Below, piece after piece: positions 1 to 11,200 of a DNA stretch of 64,000 nt. How positions within the stretch are numbered: the first letter of the stretch is position 1; every line of letters begins with the position of its first letter. Origin of the DNA: Cupriavidus sp. U2 (GTDB lineage: Bacteria > Pseudomonadota > Gammaproteobacteria > Burkholderiales > Burkholderiaceae); contig NZ_RCOG02000032.1 in the NCBI RefSeq assembly GCF_009663685.2, positions 435,382 through 499,381 on the forward strand, in the 5' to 3' direction. A program made the position numbers and the translations under genes. The notes beneath the pieces were generated by a model that saw only the letters and a list, made by a program, of their open reading frames with translations, did not search any database and had not been told where the DNA came from.

Positions 1-277
1 GGTCGGCGGGCGTTTCCACCACGCAGAGCAGCGCGGCGTCGCGGGCGGGGTCGCGGCAGGTCTCGCAGATGTCCTGCTCGGTGAACGTATTGCAGCGTTC
101 GCAATGGCGGATGCCATCGGCGGCGCCACGCAGCGCGTCGCCCAGTTTGCGCGCGCCGTCGCGATCATGCTGCAGCAGGTGATACGCCATGCGCTGGGCC
201 GATTTCGGCCCCACGCCGGGCAGCACCTTGAGCGCCTCGATCAGCGCCTGCAGCGAAGTGGGCGGCGCCGCCTTCAT
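1..277 (-). CDS. recR: RecR recombination mediator (N-terminal part; 3' end outside window)
   Basis: The first 92 residues of RecR are visible; the gene runs off the left edge. RecR works with RecF and RecO to load RecA onto gapped, SSB-coated DNA. The N-terminus carries the helix-hairpin-helix segment (LPGVGPKSAQRMAYH, about residues 19-33), followed by the four-cysteine zinc finger (CERCNTFTEQDICETC, about residues 56-71). The Toprim domain is only just reached at the edge. It lies 37 bp downstream of ybaB on the same strand, in the widespread dnaX-ybaB-recR order, so it is probably co-transcribed with them. The start is the ATG at 277, which gives the standard N-terminus MKAAPPTSLQALIEAL. 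Confidence 0.95.
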   Translation of the reverse strand, partial: MKAAPPTSLQALIEALKVLPGVGPKSAQRMAYHLLQHDRDGARKLGDALRGAADGIRHCERCNTFTEQDICETCRDPARDAALLCVVETPAD

Positions 278-314
278 GGCACCGCCAGGAACATTGCGCG
301 CATGGGGACGCCGA

Positions 315-641
315 TCAGAACGGCAGCTTGAAGCCCGGGGGCAGCGGCAGGCCCGAGGTCATCGAGCCCATTTTTTCCTGCGTGGTGGCCTCGGCCTTGC
401 GCACGGCGTCGTTGAACGCGGCGGCGACCAGGTCTTCGAGCAGGTCCTTGTCGTCGGCCAGCAGGCTCGGATCGATCGTCACGCGCTTCACGTCGTTCTT
501 GCAGGTCATGAGCACCTTCACGAGACCGGCGCCGGACTGGCCCTCGACCTCGATCTGGGCCAGCTGCTCCTGCATCTTCTTCATGTTGTCCTGCATCTGC
601 TGGGCTTGCTTCATCAGCCCCGCCAGTTGGCCTTTCATCAT
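315..641 (-). CDS. ybaB: YbaB/EbfC family nucleoid-associated protein
   Basis: A protein of 108 residues, the usual size for the YbaB/EbfC family of small dimeric DNA-binding proteins found between dnaX and recR. The N-terminal third is a heptad-rich helix (LMKQAQQMQDNMKKMQEQLAQIEVEG), followed by the conserved beta segment VKVLMTCKNDVKRVTIDPSLL, and it ends in a glycine/proline-rich tail (GLPLPPGFKLPF). Family members bind DNA as tweezer-like dimers and influence nucleoid organisation; a specific role beside the clamp loader and RecR is not established. There are two adjacent ATG codons (641 and 638). The first has an AGGAG element at suitable spacing. The gene sits 78 bp after dnaX and 37 bp before recR. 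Confidence 0.95.
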   Translation of the reverse strand: MMKGQLAGLMKQAQQMQDNMKKMQEQLAQIEVEGQSGAGLVKVLMTCKNDVKRVTIDPSLLADDKDLLEDLVAAAFNDAVRKAEATTQEKMGSMTSGLPLPPGFKLPF

Positions 642-719
642 GGCATCACTCCTTCGATATGTGTGTATGGGGTGGGACGGCGCCGCATGGTGTCGATCCA
701 GGCGGGCCGCCTCTCGAAA

Positions 720-3218
720 TCAGGCAGCGCGCGGCTGCACGGAGCCGGGCACGATCTGCCCGCCGAATTCGCGCAGCAAGCCCTGTACGAACGGGTCCCG
801 GTCAATCTCGGCCTCGGCCTCGCGCTGGCGCTCGGCACGCGCCGCGGCTTCGACGGCCGCCGCGGTATGGGTGACGGCGCCGATCTCGCAATGCACGCGG
901 ACCTCGACGCCAAAGTGTTCATTGAGCGCCGTTTGCAGGCGCTCGGCCACATTGGCCTCGCCAATGGCCGCCACCGGCACGCGCAGATGCAACGTCCGGC
1001 CCACCACGCGGTGCAGCTCGCTCTGATGCGCCAGCTGCTGCGCCAGGCCCTTGAGCGGCAGGCTGGCGGCCAGCGCCGGCCAGTCGCCCGTGAAGACCGG
1101 CGGCGTACCGTCGTCGGACGCGCTCGGCGCCACCGGCGGCACGGCCGGTGCCAGCGCAACCGCCGGCTCGCGCTCGGGCTCGGGCGCCGGCTTGCGGGCC
1201 TGAGGCTGGGTGGACTGGCCCGGGGCAGCACGTCCGGCGCCACGGGGCGCGCGGTCGAAGCTTTCCGATTCGAACCCGTTGTCGTACCCGCCAAAGTTAG
1301 GGTCGAAGCCCGGATCGCTATCGTAGGGGCCGATCACCGGCATGTCGGCCGGCATGGCTTCCCACGGCGGCACATCGCTGCCACCGGCGGCTTCCCACGG
1401 CGGCACATCGGCAGCAGGCCGCGCCGGCCCGGCAGGCCTGGCGGCAGCAGGCGCCGGGCGCTCGCGCGTGGACTCCGACGCGGCCGGGGCCTGCGGGGCG
1501 ACTGTCACAGGCACGGTGGGCGCGGCGGGCGCAGCCGGTGCGGCCGCAGTGGGCTGGGCCGGTTGCGCGGGTGCGGGTGCGGGTGCGGCCGTGGTCGCCG
1601 GGCGCGAAGCCGAGGGCGGACGCAACGGCTGGGCCGCCGGGCGCTGACTGGACGCGGCTGCGGCGCCAGCCATCGGCGGCGCGCTGGCGCCGGCCGGACG
1701 CGAGGCACCCTTGCCCGCCGACGCCTGTCGCGCGGCTTCCAGCGCGGCACGAGCCGGAGACATGGCGGTGCGGCCGCTGGCAGGCGCGGCAGGTGCTTCG
1801 GCAATGCCTGGGGATGCGGGGACTTCGGCACTCGCCGGCGCGGCTGCCATGGGCGTTGCAACCGGTGCCGCTATCGGCTCGGGCACGGGCGGAACGACTG
1901 CCTTTGCCACATCGGCAACCGGCGTTTCGGCGTTCGGTGCAAGCGCCCGAGCCACGGGCGCTTGCGGTGCGGCGGCCTTCACCGGCGCGGCGTCGGGAGC
2001 CTGCGCCACCGGCGCAGCCGGCATGGCACGCGGCGCGGCGGCCGGCGGGCTGGCCGGACGCGGCCGCGCCACGGCCTGGCCGCCACCGCCCTGCCCGCCC
2101 ACCGGCGTGGCAGGCGTGGCCGACGGCCGGAAGGCCAGCATGCGCAACAGCGTCATCGTGAAGCCGGCATATTCGTCCGGCGCCAGCGCAAGCTCGCTGC
2201 GGCCAAGGTTGGCGATCTGGTAGAACAGCTGGATTTCCTGCGCGTCGAACTGGCCGGCCAGGCGGCGCACGTCCTCGGCTTCGGGCCATTCGTCCTGCAC
2301 CGATGCCGGCACGGCCTGGGCCAGCGCGATCTTGTGCAGCAGCGAGCCCAGGTCCTGCAGCGCGCCGGCAAATGACAGGCTGCGGTCGGCCATCGAATCG
2401 GCAATGCCCAGCATCGCGGCGCCATCCTCGGCGGCCAGCGCATCGAGCAACTGCACCAGGAAGCTCTGGTCGATCGCCCCGAGCATGCCGCGCACGGCTT
2501 CCTCGGACACCTGGCCGGCGCTGTACGCGATGGCCTGGTCGGTCAGCGACAGCGCGTCGCGCATCGACCCATGGGCAGCCTGAGCCAGCAGGCGCAGCGC
2601 GCTGCCGTCGTGGTGGATGCCTTCCTGGCCCAGGATATGGTCCAGGTGCGACACGATATGCCCCGGCGGCATCTGCTTCAGGTTGAACTGCAGGCAGCGT
2701 GACAGGACGGTGACGGGGATCTTCTGCGGATCGGTCGTGGCCAGGATGAACTTGACGTGCCCGGGCGGCTCTTCCAGCGTCTTCAGCATCGCGTTGAAGG
2801 CGTGGTTGGTCAGCATGTGCACTTCGTCGATCATGTAGACCTTGAAGCGGCCGACCGTCGGTGCATAGACCGCCTTGTCGAGCAGCTGCGCCATCTCGTC
2901 CACGCCACGGTTCGACGCCGCGTCCATCTCGATATAGTCGACGAACCGACCGCTATCGATCTCCAGGCAGGCCTTGCACTGTCCGCAGGGCTGGGCGGTG
3001 ATGCCGCCGCTGCCGTCAGGGCCCGTGCAATTGAGCGCCTTGGCCAGGATCCGGGACAACGTGGTCTTGCCGACACCGCGCGTGCCGGTGAACAGGTAGG
3101 CGTGATGCAGCCGCTGCTGTTCCAGCGCATGCGTGAGCGCGCGCACCACGTGCTCCTGGCCGACCAGCGTGGTGAAATCCCGTGGGCGCCATTTGCGCGC
3201 TAGAACTTGATAACTCAT
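720..3218 (-). CDS. dnaX: DNA polymerase III subunit gamma/tau
   Basis: The clamp-loader ATPase (832 aa) that loads the beta sliding clamp and, through the tau C-terminus, tethers polymerase cores and helicase. Residues 45-52 are the Walker A motif GTRGVGKT. Cys64, Cys78, Cys81 and Cys84 form the zinc module, and IDEVH (130-134) is Walker B. After the AAA+ and collar domains comes a roughly 250-residue Ala/Pro-rich linker with low-complexity runs, then a conserved tau C-terminal domain ending in REFGGQIVPGSV. The reading frame continues upstream of 3218, but MSYQVLARKWRP is the canonical DnaX start. I saw no A-rich slippery heptamer, so a short gamma form made by frameshifting is not evident. 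Head of the dnaX-ybaB-recR operon. Confidence 0.97.
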   Translation of the reverse strand: MSYQVLARKWRPRDFTTLVGQEHVVRALTHALEQQRLHHAYLFTGTRGVGKTTLSRILAKALNCTGPDGSGGITAQPCGQCKACLEIDSGRFVDYIEMDAASNRGVDEMAQLLDKAVYAPTVGRFKVYMIDEVHMLTNHAFNAMLKTLEEPPGHVKFILATTDPQKIPVTVLSRCLQFNLKQMPPGHIVSHLDHILGQEGIHHDGSALRLLAQAAHGSMRDALSLTDQAIAYSAGQVSEEAVRGMLGAIDQSFLVQLLDALAAEDGAAMLGIADSMADRSLSFAGALQDLGSLLHKIALAQAVPASVQDEWPEAEDVRRLAGQFDAQEIQLFYQIANLGRSELALAPDEYAGFTMTLLRMLAFRPSATPATPVGGQGGGGQAVARPRPASPPAAAPRAMPAAPVAQAPDAAPVKAAAPQAPVARALAPNAETPVADVAKAVVPPVPEPIAAPVATPMAAAPASAEVPASPGIAEAPAAPASGRTAMSPARAALEAARQASAGKGASRPAGASAPPMAGAAAASSQRPAAQPLRPPSASRPATTAAPAPAPAQPAQPTAAAPAAPAAPTVPVTVAPQAPAASESTRERPAPAAARPAGPARPAADVPPWEAAGGSDVPPWEAMPADMPVIGPYDSDPGFDPNFGGYDNGFESESFDRAPRGAGRAAPGQSTQPQARKPAPEPEREPAVALAPAVPPVAPSASDDGTPPVFTGDWPALAASLPLKGLAQQLAHQSELHRVVGRTLHLRVPVAAIGEANVAERLQTALNEHFGVEVRVHCEIGAVTHTAAAVEAAARAERQREAEAEIDRDPFVQGLLREFGGQIVPGSVQPRAA

Positions 3219-3293
3219 GGCGGCGATTGTAGCAAAAGGCGGGCCTCGGCAATCGGCAGCCGGCCCGGCAAACCCTGGCCGGCCGGCGCCCAC

Positions 3294-3322
3294 GAAAAAG
3301 CCCCGCCGTGGGGCGGGGCTTC
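3294..3322 (-). terminator. Rho-independent terminator downstream of the lactate permease gene
   Basis: A perfect 10-bp GC stem (AAGCCCCGCC / GGCGGGGCTT, 3298-3307 with 3312-3321) with a 4-nt loop, followed on the minus strand by a run of five T residues. It lies 25 bp after the permease stop codon and upstream of dnaX, so it separates the two transcription units. Confidence 0.85.
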
Positions 3323-3346
3323 GTGTCACATCGGGCTGGCCGGCCG

Positions 3347-5023
<1,677 letters not shown>

Positions 5024-5354
5024 GATTGAATCCTCCTCTGGTTGATACGGCTGCCTGCCTCTGACGGGCCTGGACAACCGGACGACATGTGCCCCGCCGG
5101 GCGACGCAAGCGCCGCCCGCCGGACAGAAAGGGGATTGTAAGGACGGGTTCCGGCTCACCGCCCAAAATCCGGTCATCGACCCGATGAGCCGGATTCAGG
5201 GATCAGGGTTTGTGCGGGGGCAGTCTGGCGCACCTCACATCCTCGCGCGCAGCGTACTCCTTAAAACGATCGTTCGATATAGGTAATGTGATGGAGGCGG
5301 CCCCGCCGATGCACGGCGATGTACTGCGGGCAGCCCACTACGGTAAGTGCCGGA
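5024..5354. other. Intergenic region upstream of the lactate permease gene
   Basis: 331 bp between the nrdJ stop codon and the permease start, both genes on the minus strand. I see no coding potential. It must hold the permease promoter. A perfect 10-bp palindrome AACGATCGTT (5265-5274), next to a second ATCG element, could be an operator, but I cannot assign a regulator. No convincing intrinsic terminator for nrdJ is visible. Confidence 0.5.
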
Positions 5355-7862
5355 TCAGCCGCATTCGCCCACGTAGCCGCAGTTGGCGCACTTGGCGCAG
5401 CCGTCGACCTTGTGCAACGCATGCGCGCCACACTCGGGGCATGGCTTGCCGGTGCCGATGCCGGTCACGGCCGTCGCGGCCTGGGCCGGCGTCGTCGGCC
5501 GGGCAAGTGCGACCGCCGCCTCGCCGCCGTCGCGCCGGGCCAGCCGGGCGGCCAGCGCCGTCACGGGCACCTGGCCGCCCTCGTCGTCCAGGAAGCCGCG
5601 CTTGATCAGGATGCGCTGCAGCGCGTAGCTCAGCGCCGCCACCTCGGAGTCATGGAAGCGCGGTACCTCGGTGCCATCCTGCCGCACCACCGATCCATAG
5701 CGCACGGTGCCCTTGTCCCAGACCACGTTGCGCATGTCGGCCAGCGCCTTGGCGATCGGGCCGCCCGAGCGCGCCACCATCGACAGCAGCCGCATCGTGG
5801 ACGTGATCCACTGCTGCCCCTCGGTACGCTGGCCGGCCGGCATGAAGAACTCGATGGGCCGTTCGATCGTGACCGGCTGGCCGTCCACCGTCCCCGTGAC
5901 GCGCATGAAATTCACGGTCAGGTAGACGGTCTTGTGGCCTTCGTAGGTCAGGTATTCGACCTTGGACGTCACGCCTTCCAGATCGCCCAGCGGACGGCTG
6001 CCGAACGGCCGGGTGAGCGGATCGTCGCCATTCTGCAGTGCACCCGGCGTCGTGGCTGCCACCGCAGGCGCGTCGGAGGACGGCGCTACCGACAGCACGG
6101 CGCCCAGCACCTGGTTGGGCCGGTAGGTGGCCAGCCCCTTCAGGCCGGCCTTCCAGGCTTCCAGGTACAGGTTGCGGAAGGCTTCGTACGGATAGTCCTC
6201 CGGTACGTTCACGGTCTTGCTGATGCTGGTGTCGATATACGGCTGCACGGCTTCCAGCATCCGCATATGGTCCAGCGCCGACATCTGCAGCGCGGTGACG
6301 AAGCTGTCCGGCAGGTGATCCATGTCGCCGCCCATATGGCGGTAGAGCCGCCATGCATGGTCGGCCACCTCGAAGGTGCGATAGCTGTCGTCGGGCATGC
6401 GTTTGCGGCGGTTGTACGTCCACGAGAACGCAGGTTCGATGCCATTCGACGCGTTGTCCGCGAAGGCCAACGTGATGGTGCCGGTCGGCGCAATCGACAG
6501 CAGGTGCGAGTTGCGCAGCCCGTGCTTGCGAATGGCCGTCTGCACGGCGTCCGGCAGCCGGCTGACAAAGCCGCCGCGCAGGTAGGCGTCGGCATCGAAC
6601 AGCGGGAAGGCGCCCTTCTCGTCGGCCAGTTCCACCGATGCCAGGTACGCGTGGTCGCGCATCGCTTCGGATATCCGCCCCGCCAGCGCGCGCGCCGCGT
6701 CGGTGTCGTAGCGCAGCCCCAGCATCACCAGCGCGCTGCCCAGACCCAGGAAGCCCAGCCCGATGCGGCGCTTGGCCTGCGCCTCGGCCTGTTGCTCGGG
6801 CAGCGGCCAGAACGTGACGTCCAGCACGTTGTCGAGCATGCGCGTGGACACCCGCACGACTTCGGCAAACGCGGCGAAGTCGAAGCTGGCCTCGTCGGTA
6901 AAGGGCTGGCGCACGAAGCGCGTCAGGTTGATCGATCCCAGGCAGCAGCAGCCATACGACGGCAGCGGCTGCTCCGCGCACGGGTTGGTGGCTTCGATCG
7001 TCTCGCAGTAATACAGGTTGTTGTCCGCATTGATGCGCGACAGGAACAGGATGCCGGGCTCGGCGTGGTCGTAGGTGGCCTGCATGACCTGGTCCCACAG
7101 CCGGCGCGCCGGCACCCGGCGATATACCCACTGGCCGTCGTCGCGCCGGTAGGCGCCGGCCGCGATCACGTCCATGCCCGGCTCGGCCTCGTGCACGAGT
7201 TCGATCTCCTCGTCGGCCTCCACGGCCTGCATGAAGGCGTCGGTCACGCCGATCGAGATATTGAAGTTGGTCAGGTCGCCACGATCCTTGGCGTGGATGA
7301 AGCTCTCGATGTCGGGATGGTCGCAGCGCAGCACGCCCATCTGCGCCCCGCGCCGCGCCCCGGCCGACTCCACCGTGGCGCACGACGCATCGAACACCTT
7401 CATGAACGACACCGGCCCCGAGGCGCGCGAATGCGTGGCGCGCACCAGCGCGCCGCCGGGCCGGATCGACGAGAAGTCATAGCCCACGCCGCCGCCGCGC
7501 CGCATGGTCTCGGCGGCCTGCGCCACGGCCGTATAGATACTGGGCTTGCCGTCCCGGGACTCGGACACCGAATCGCCCACGGGCTGCACGAAGCAGTTGA
7601 TCAGCGTGGCCTGGATGCCCGTACCGGCGGCGGAATTGATGCGCCCGGCCGGCACGAAGCCGTTTTCCAGCGCCCAGAGAAATCGCGCGGCCCAGGTGTC
7701 ACGGTGATCGGCCGGCTCGACTTCGGCCAGCGCGCGCGCCACGCGACGGCGCACATCGTCGATGCTGCGCTCCTCGCCCTTGGCGTATTTTTCCTGAAGA
7801 ACTTCGATGGAGATGTCTTGCGGCACGAGTGCGCCGCGGAGGATCTGGTCGTTTGCGTTCAT
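5355..7862 (-). CDS. nrdJ: Adenosylcobalamin-dependent (class II) ribonucleotide reductase
   Basis: Reduces ribonucleotides to deoxyribonucleotides using a B12-generated thiyl radical; class II enzymes need no oxygen and no NrdB partner, consistent with the absence of a second subunit here. The 835-aa product contains the catalytic-site regions NPCAEQPLPSYGCCCLGSIN and GGGVGYDFSSIRP, then SIAPTGTITL. It ends in a cysteine-rich zinc-ribbon tail (CPECGAHALHKVDGC followed by CANCGYVGEC), typical of this subfamily, where the tail cysteines relay reducing equivalents from thioredoxin. The start at 7862 (MNANDQILRGAL) is preferred over a longer frame: it has a purine-rich ribosome-binding region and matches family N-termini. 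It is divergent from the 4.5S RNA gene, about 160 bp away. I found no cobalamin riboswitch upstream. Confidence 0.95.
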   Translation of the reverse strand: MNANDQILRGALVPQDISIEVLQEKYAKGEERSIDDVRRRVARALAEVEPADHRDTWAARFLWALENGFVPAGRINSAAGTGIQATLINCFVQPVGDSVSESRDGKPSIYTAVAQAAETMRRGGGVGYDFSSIRPGGALVRATHSRASGPVSFMKVFDASCATVESAGARRGAQMGVLRCDHPDIESFIHAKDRGDLTNFNISIGVTDAFMQAVEADEEIELVHEAEPGMDVIAAGAYRRDDGQWVYRRVPARRLWDQVMQATYDHAEPGILFLSRINADNNLYYCETIEATNPCAEQPLPSYGCCCLGSINLTRFVRQPFTDEASFDFAAFAEVVRVSTRMLDNVLDVTFWPLPEQQAEAQAKRRIGLGFLGLGSALVMLGLRYDTDAARALAGRISEAMRDHAYLASVELADEKGAFPLFDADAYLRGGFVSRLPDAVQTAIRKHGLRNSHLLSIAPTGTITLAFADNASNGIEPAFSWTYNRRKRMPDDSYRTFEVADHAWRLYRHMGGDMDHLPDSFVTALQMSALDHMRMLEAVQPYIDTSISKTVNVPEDYPYEAFRNLYLEAWKAGLKGLATYRPNQVLGAVLSVAPSSDAPAVAATTPGALQNGDDPLTRPFGSRPLGDLEGVTSKVEYLTYEGHKTVYLTVNFMRVTGTVDGQPVTIERPIEFFMPAGQRTEGQQWITSTMRLLSMVARSGGPIAKALADMRNVVWDKGTVRYGSVVRQDGTEVPRFHDSEVAALSYALQRILIKRGFLDDEGGQVPVTALAARLARRDGGEAAVALARPTTPAQAATAVTGIGTGKPCPECGAHALHKVDGCAKCANCGYVGECG

Positions 7863-7984
7863 GCCCCAACCTGTCTGGATGAAAAGTCGGCAGAAAATGC
7901 CGTCCGCCATGCTGCCAGCATGGCCGGGCGACACCCCGGTATCAGATCAAACTCCGGTCGAACAACCCTCGTAGAACAACGAAA

Positions 7985-8015
7985 TTGGAAACGTTGCGCC
8001 AGGTTGGGTTACAAT
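7985..8015 (+). promoter_or_regulatory. Probable sigma-70 promoter of the 4.5S RNA gene
   Basis: A good -10 hexamer TACAAT (8010-8015) lies about 7 nt before the 5' end of the SRP RNA. TTGGAA (7985-7990) is a plausible -35 with a long 19-bp spacer. The -10 position is convincing; the -35 assignment is less so. Confidence 0.6.
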
Positions 8016-8022
8016 GCCGGTC

Positions 8023-8120
8023 GGACGGGCCTCCTCGCATGGTGGCGCGGTCAACCTGGTCAGGTCGGGAACGAAGCAGCCACAGCCGTTTTCCACCAGT
8101 GCCGAGGGTCAGGCTCGTCC
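8023..8120 (+). ncRNA. ffs: 4.5S RNA, signal recognition particle RNA (small bacterial type)
   Basis: The SRP RNA binds Ffh and targets inner-membrane proteins during translation. The conserved domain IV core is present at about 8059-8090, where GGTCAGGTCGGGAACGAAGC is followed by AGCCACAGC. The 5' end GGACGGGCCT (8023-8032) pairs with AGGCTCGTCC (8111-8120) to close the long hairpin, giving a roughly 98-nt small bacterial SRP RNA without an Alu domain. A pyrimidine-rich stretch with CTTTTT follows at about 8121-8140 and probably ends transcription. Ends were set from base pairing, so they may be off by a few nucleotides. Confidence 0.93.
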
Positions 8121-8254
8121 CCCTTCTTCCTGCTTTTTCTGTCTTCCCGCGAAGTTCTTCGCGAAAATCCCACAAAATAGTGCCTTCCTGCCCGATCGCG
8201 GCAGACCCGCCATCGCACGGCAATCCAGCACCTATTCTGCGCCTCTTTTGCGGA

Positions 8255-11200
8255 TCAGAACAACGACCCCTGCTGCGTCGTGGCGATTGGCGCAGACGTC
8301 CGTGAGGGCGTCGAAGCGCGCAGCACTTCGGCATCGATCCATTCCCCGGCGGCCGTGGCCACGCCGGCTTCGATCCGCTTGCCCGGGAAGACCGGCTGCA
8401 CTGCCGCCACATAGCGCGCCAGCTGCGCGCCATAGGCGGCGTGTTCCTGCGGCAGCAGGCGCTGCTTGTAGTCGATGATGACCACGCGGTCGTCGAACTC
8501 CACCAGCCGGTCGATCCGCAGCAGGCGGCCCCGGCCATCGTAGAGCTCCACCTCGTTGCGCGCCGACACCGCGTCGGGCGCGAACAGCAGCGGGCGCAGC
8601 GCCGGCGCCGCCAGCATGGCGCGCAGGTCGGCCACCGCCGCCTCGGCCTGCCGCTGCCAGCGGTCTCGTGCCAGGGGCGCGCCCGCTCCGGCCAGCGGGA
8701 ACCAGCGCATCACGGTGGCGGCGTCCGGCACGCCGGCGAAGGCCTCCGGGTAGCGCGTCAGCCGTTCCAGCAGCGCATGCACCAGTTCGCCATGCGCGGC
8801 AGCCTCGGCGTCGAACACCGTGGCTTCGGCCTCGTCCTCGAAGCCGGCTTCGGCTACCGCTTCAGCGGTCCCTCCTGCGCCTTCCCCGGCCGCCACGTCG
8901 TCCGCGCCGCGATAGCGCAGCCGGAAATCGGTGTAGCGCACGCGCTCGCTGGCCGCGCCGAGGGTGTCGGCGGCCGCGATTCCGGTCTCCGGATAGGCGC
9001 TCACCTCGTCGCCGACGGCTGCCCCGGCCAGCCGCACATACCAGCTGCCGGCGATCTCGGCGCCGTTGGCTTCCTCCCTGGCGGCCTTGCTGGCGCGGCC
9101 CTTGACGCCACTGACCAGCAGACCCTGCTGCGCGCGCGTCATGGCCACGTAGAGCAGGTTCCAGTTCTCGCGCTCGGCCAGGGCGGCTTCGGCCTCGAAC
9201 ATCGGCGCCCGTGCCAGGCCGCGCTCGCTGCGCTTGCCGTAGGCCGAGAAATGCCGCGGCGCGGACGATGCCGGCGGCCAGTCCACCAGGATGCCGCCAC
9301 GGTCGGCGGCCGGATCGCTGTGGTTGGCGTCGAGCAGCACCACGAATGGCGCCTCCAGGCCCTTGGCCGCATGCACGGTCAGGATATGCACCGCATCGAG
9401 CTGGCTGTCGCCGGCGTCGTCGGGCTCGGCCTCGGTGTCTTCCACGCCCTCGCCCATGCCGCCCTCGTCCGGGCTCTCATCCTCGTCGCCGCGCCGGATC
9501 TCCTGCAGTTCGTCGATGAACTTCGGCAGGCTCGGGTAGCGGCCGCCGTCCAGGTCGAGCGACAGCTTCAGGAAGGCGTCCAGGTTGGCCAGCACCTGTT
9601 CGCGGATGGCGGACGGCGCGGCCTCCGCGTAGCGGCGGCGCACCTCGCCGTGGTGGTAGATATGGTCGATCAGGTCGTGCACGGGCTCGTGCGGCGCCAG
9701 CGCCAGCCAGCCGCGCAAGCGGGCGACGCCGGCGCGCAGCGCGTCCGACACATGCTCGGGCAGCCCGTTGGCGATGCGCGACCACCAGCCGCCTTCGCCT
9801 TCGATCGACGCCAGCAGGATCAGGTCGTCGTCGGTGGCGCCAACGATCGGGCTCTTCAGCACATGCGCCAGGTCGAGATCGGACTCCGGCGTCATCAGGA
9901 ATGCCAGCAGTGCCGAAATATCGAGCGCCTCCAGCGTCGTCAGCAGGCCGCCGCGGCGCGGGCTCAGGCACGGGATACCGGCTTCGCGCAGCGCGCGCTC
10001 GTAGTCGGGCAGATAGGTCTTGCGGCGCACCAGCAGGTGCATGTCGCGCCAGGTGGCGGGCCGCGACACGTCGCCCTCGCGCACGGGCACGTGCTCGCGC
10101 AGATAGTGCAGCCACGCGGCCACGCGCCGGCCTTCCTCGAAGCGCAGTGAATCGCCCTGCTGCACACGCGGCTGCGTCAGCGTGTCGCGATGGCGGTCAC
10201 CGGCAGGCCGATCGTCGTCGGCGCCCGCCCCTGCGGCGTCTTCCGCCTCGACCAGCGGCAGCAGCCAGACCGGGCCTCCGGGTTCCTTCAGCGCGGTGGT
10301 CTGGGTCTCGTAGAGCGGATACCGTCCGTCGGCGCGGGCATGATCGAACACCGCATTGACCCAGTCCAGCACTTCGGGACGATTGCGCCGCGTGCGGTTG
10401 GTACGCAGCACCGTGGCGCGAAACTCGGCTTGCAGCATGTCGCGTGCGGCATCGAACAGGCGCGCATCGGCACGGCGGAAGCGATAGATCGACTGCTTGG
10501 GGTCCCCCACCAGGAACACGGTCGGCTTGTCGCCCAGGCCCTGGTAGCCGGCCAGCCAGCCCTGCAGGATGCGCCACTGCAGCGGGTTGGTGTCCTGGAA
10601 TTCGTCCAGCAGCAGGTGGCGATAGCGCGCATCGAGCCGCACCTGCAGATAGGTGGCGGTTTCCTCGTCGGCCATCAGCCGCGCGGCCAGCCATTCGAGG
10701 TCGGCGAAATCCATCGCGCGCTGCTCGCCCTTGTATCGCTGGTAGCGTTCCAGCAATGCGTCACCGAGCCGGTAGAGCGCCAGGTTGATGGCCAGCACGG
10801 CGGCCTCGCAGCGGCGGGCCGCGATCTCGTCGAGCCGCGCGCAATGGTCGGCCACACGGGCGATCAGGTCTTCGGCACCGCCTTCGCCGCCGCAGATCTT
10901 GACCAGCGCGGCGGTGGCCTTCATCGAGCGCGGCTTGCCGGCGTCGGTGAAAAACGCGGCGCGCAACTGGCCGAAGGCCTGTGCGGCGGCGTCGCCGGGC
11001 GCGGCGCCGGCATCGCGCCAGGCCCGGACCGCGCGCAGGCCGTCCACCAGCCGCGACGCGTGGGTCTGCTCGGTTTTGCCGGCCCGGCCCAGGGTCAGCG
11101 CAAGCTGCGCGCATTCCTCGAGCCAGTCGTCGTCGGCCAGCGCCTCCACCAGCACGTCGGCCGTGGCGTCATCGCCAAGATCCTGGGCGAGCCGCCGCGC

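Noticed and set aside
189..2375. Long plus-strand open frame of 728 codons opposite dnaX
   Set aside because: Arg/Gly/His-rich low-complexity translation typical of antisense frames in high-GC DNA; dnaX on the other strand has clear motifs over the same interval.
7863..7985. Cobalamin riboswitch upstream of nrdJ
   Set aside because: The interval is too short and lacks a B12-box-like conserved segment; no supporting structure seen.
5319..8180. Plus-strand open frame of 953 codons opposite nrdJ, running into the 4.5S RNA
   Set aside because: No domain-like sequence; it covers the antisense of NrdJ motifs and an RNA gene.
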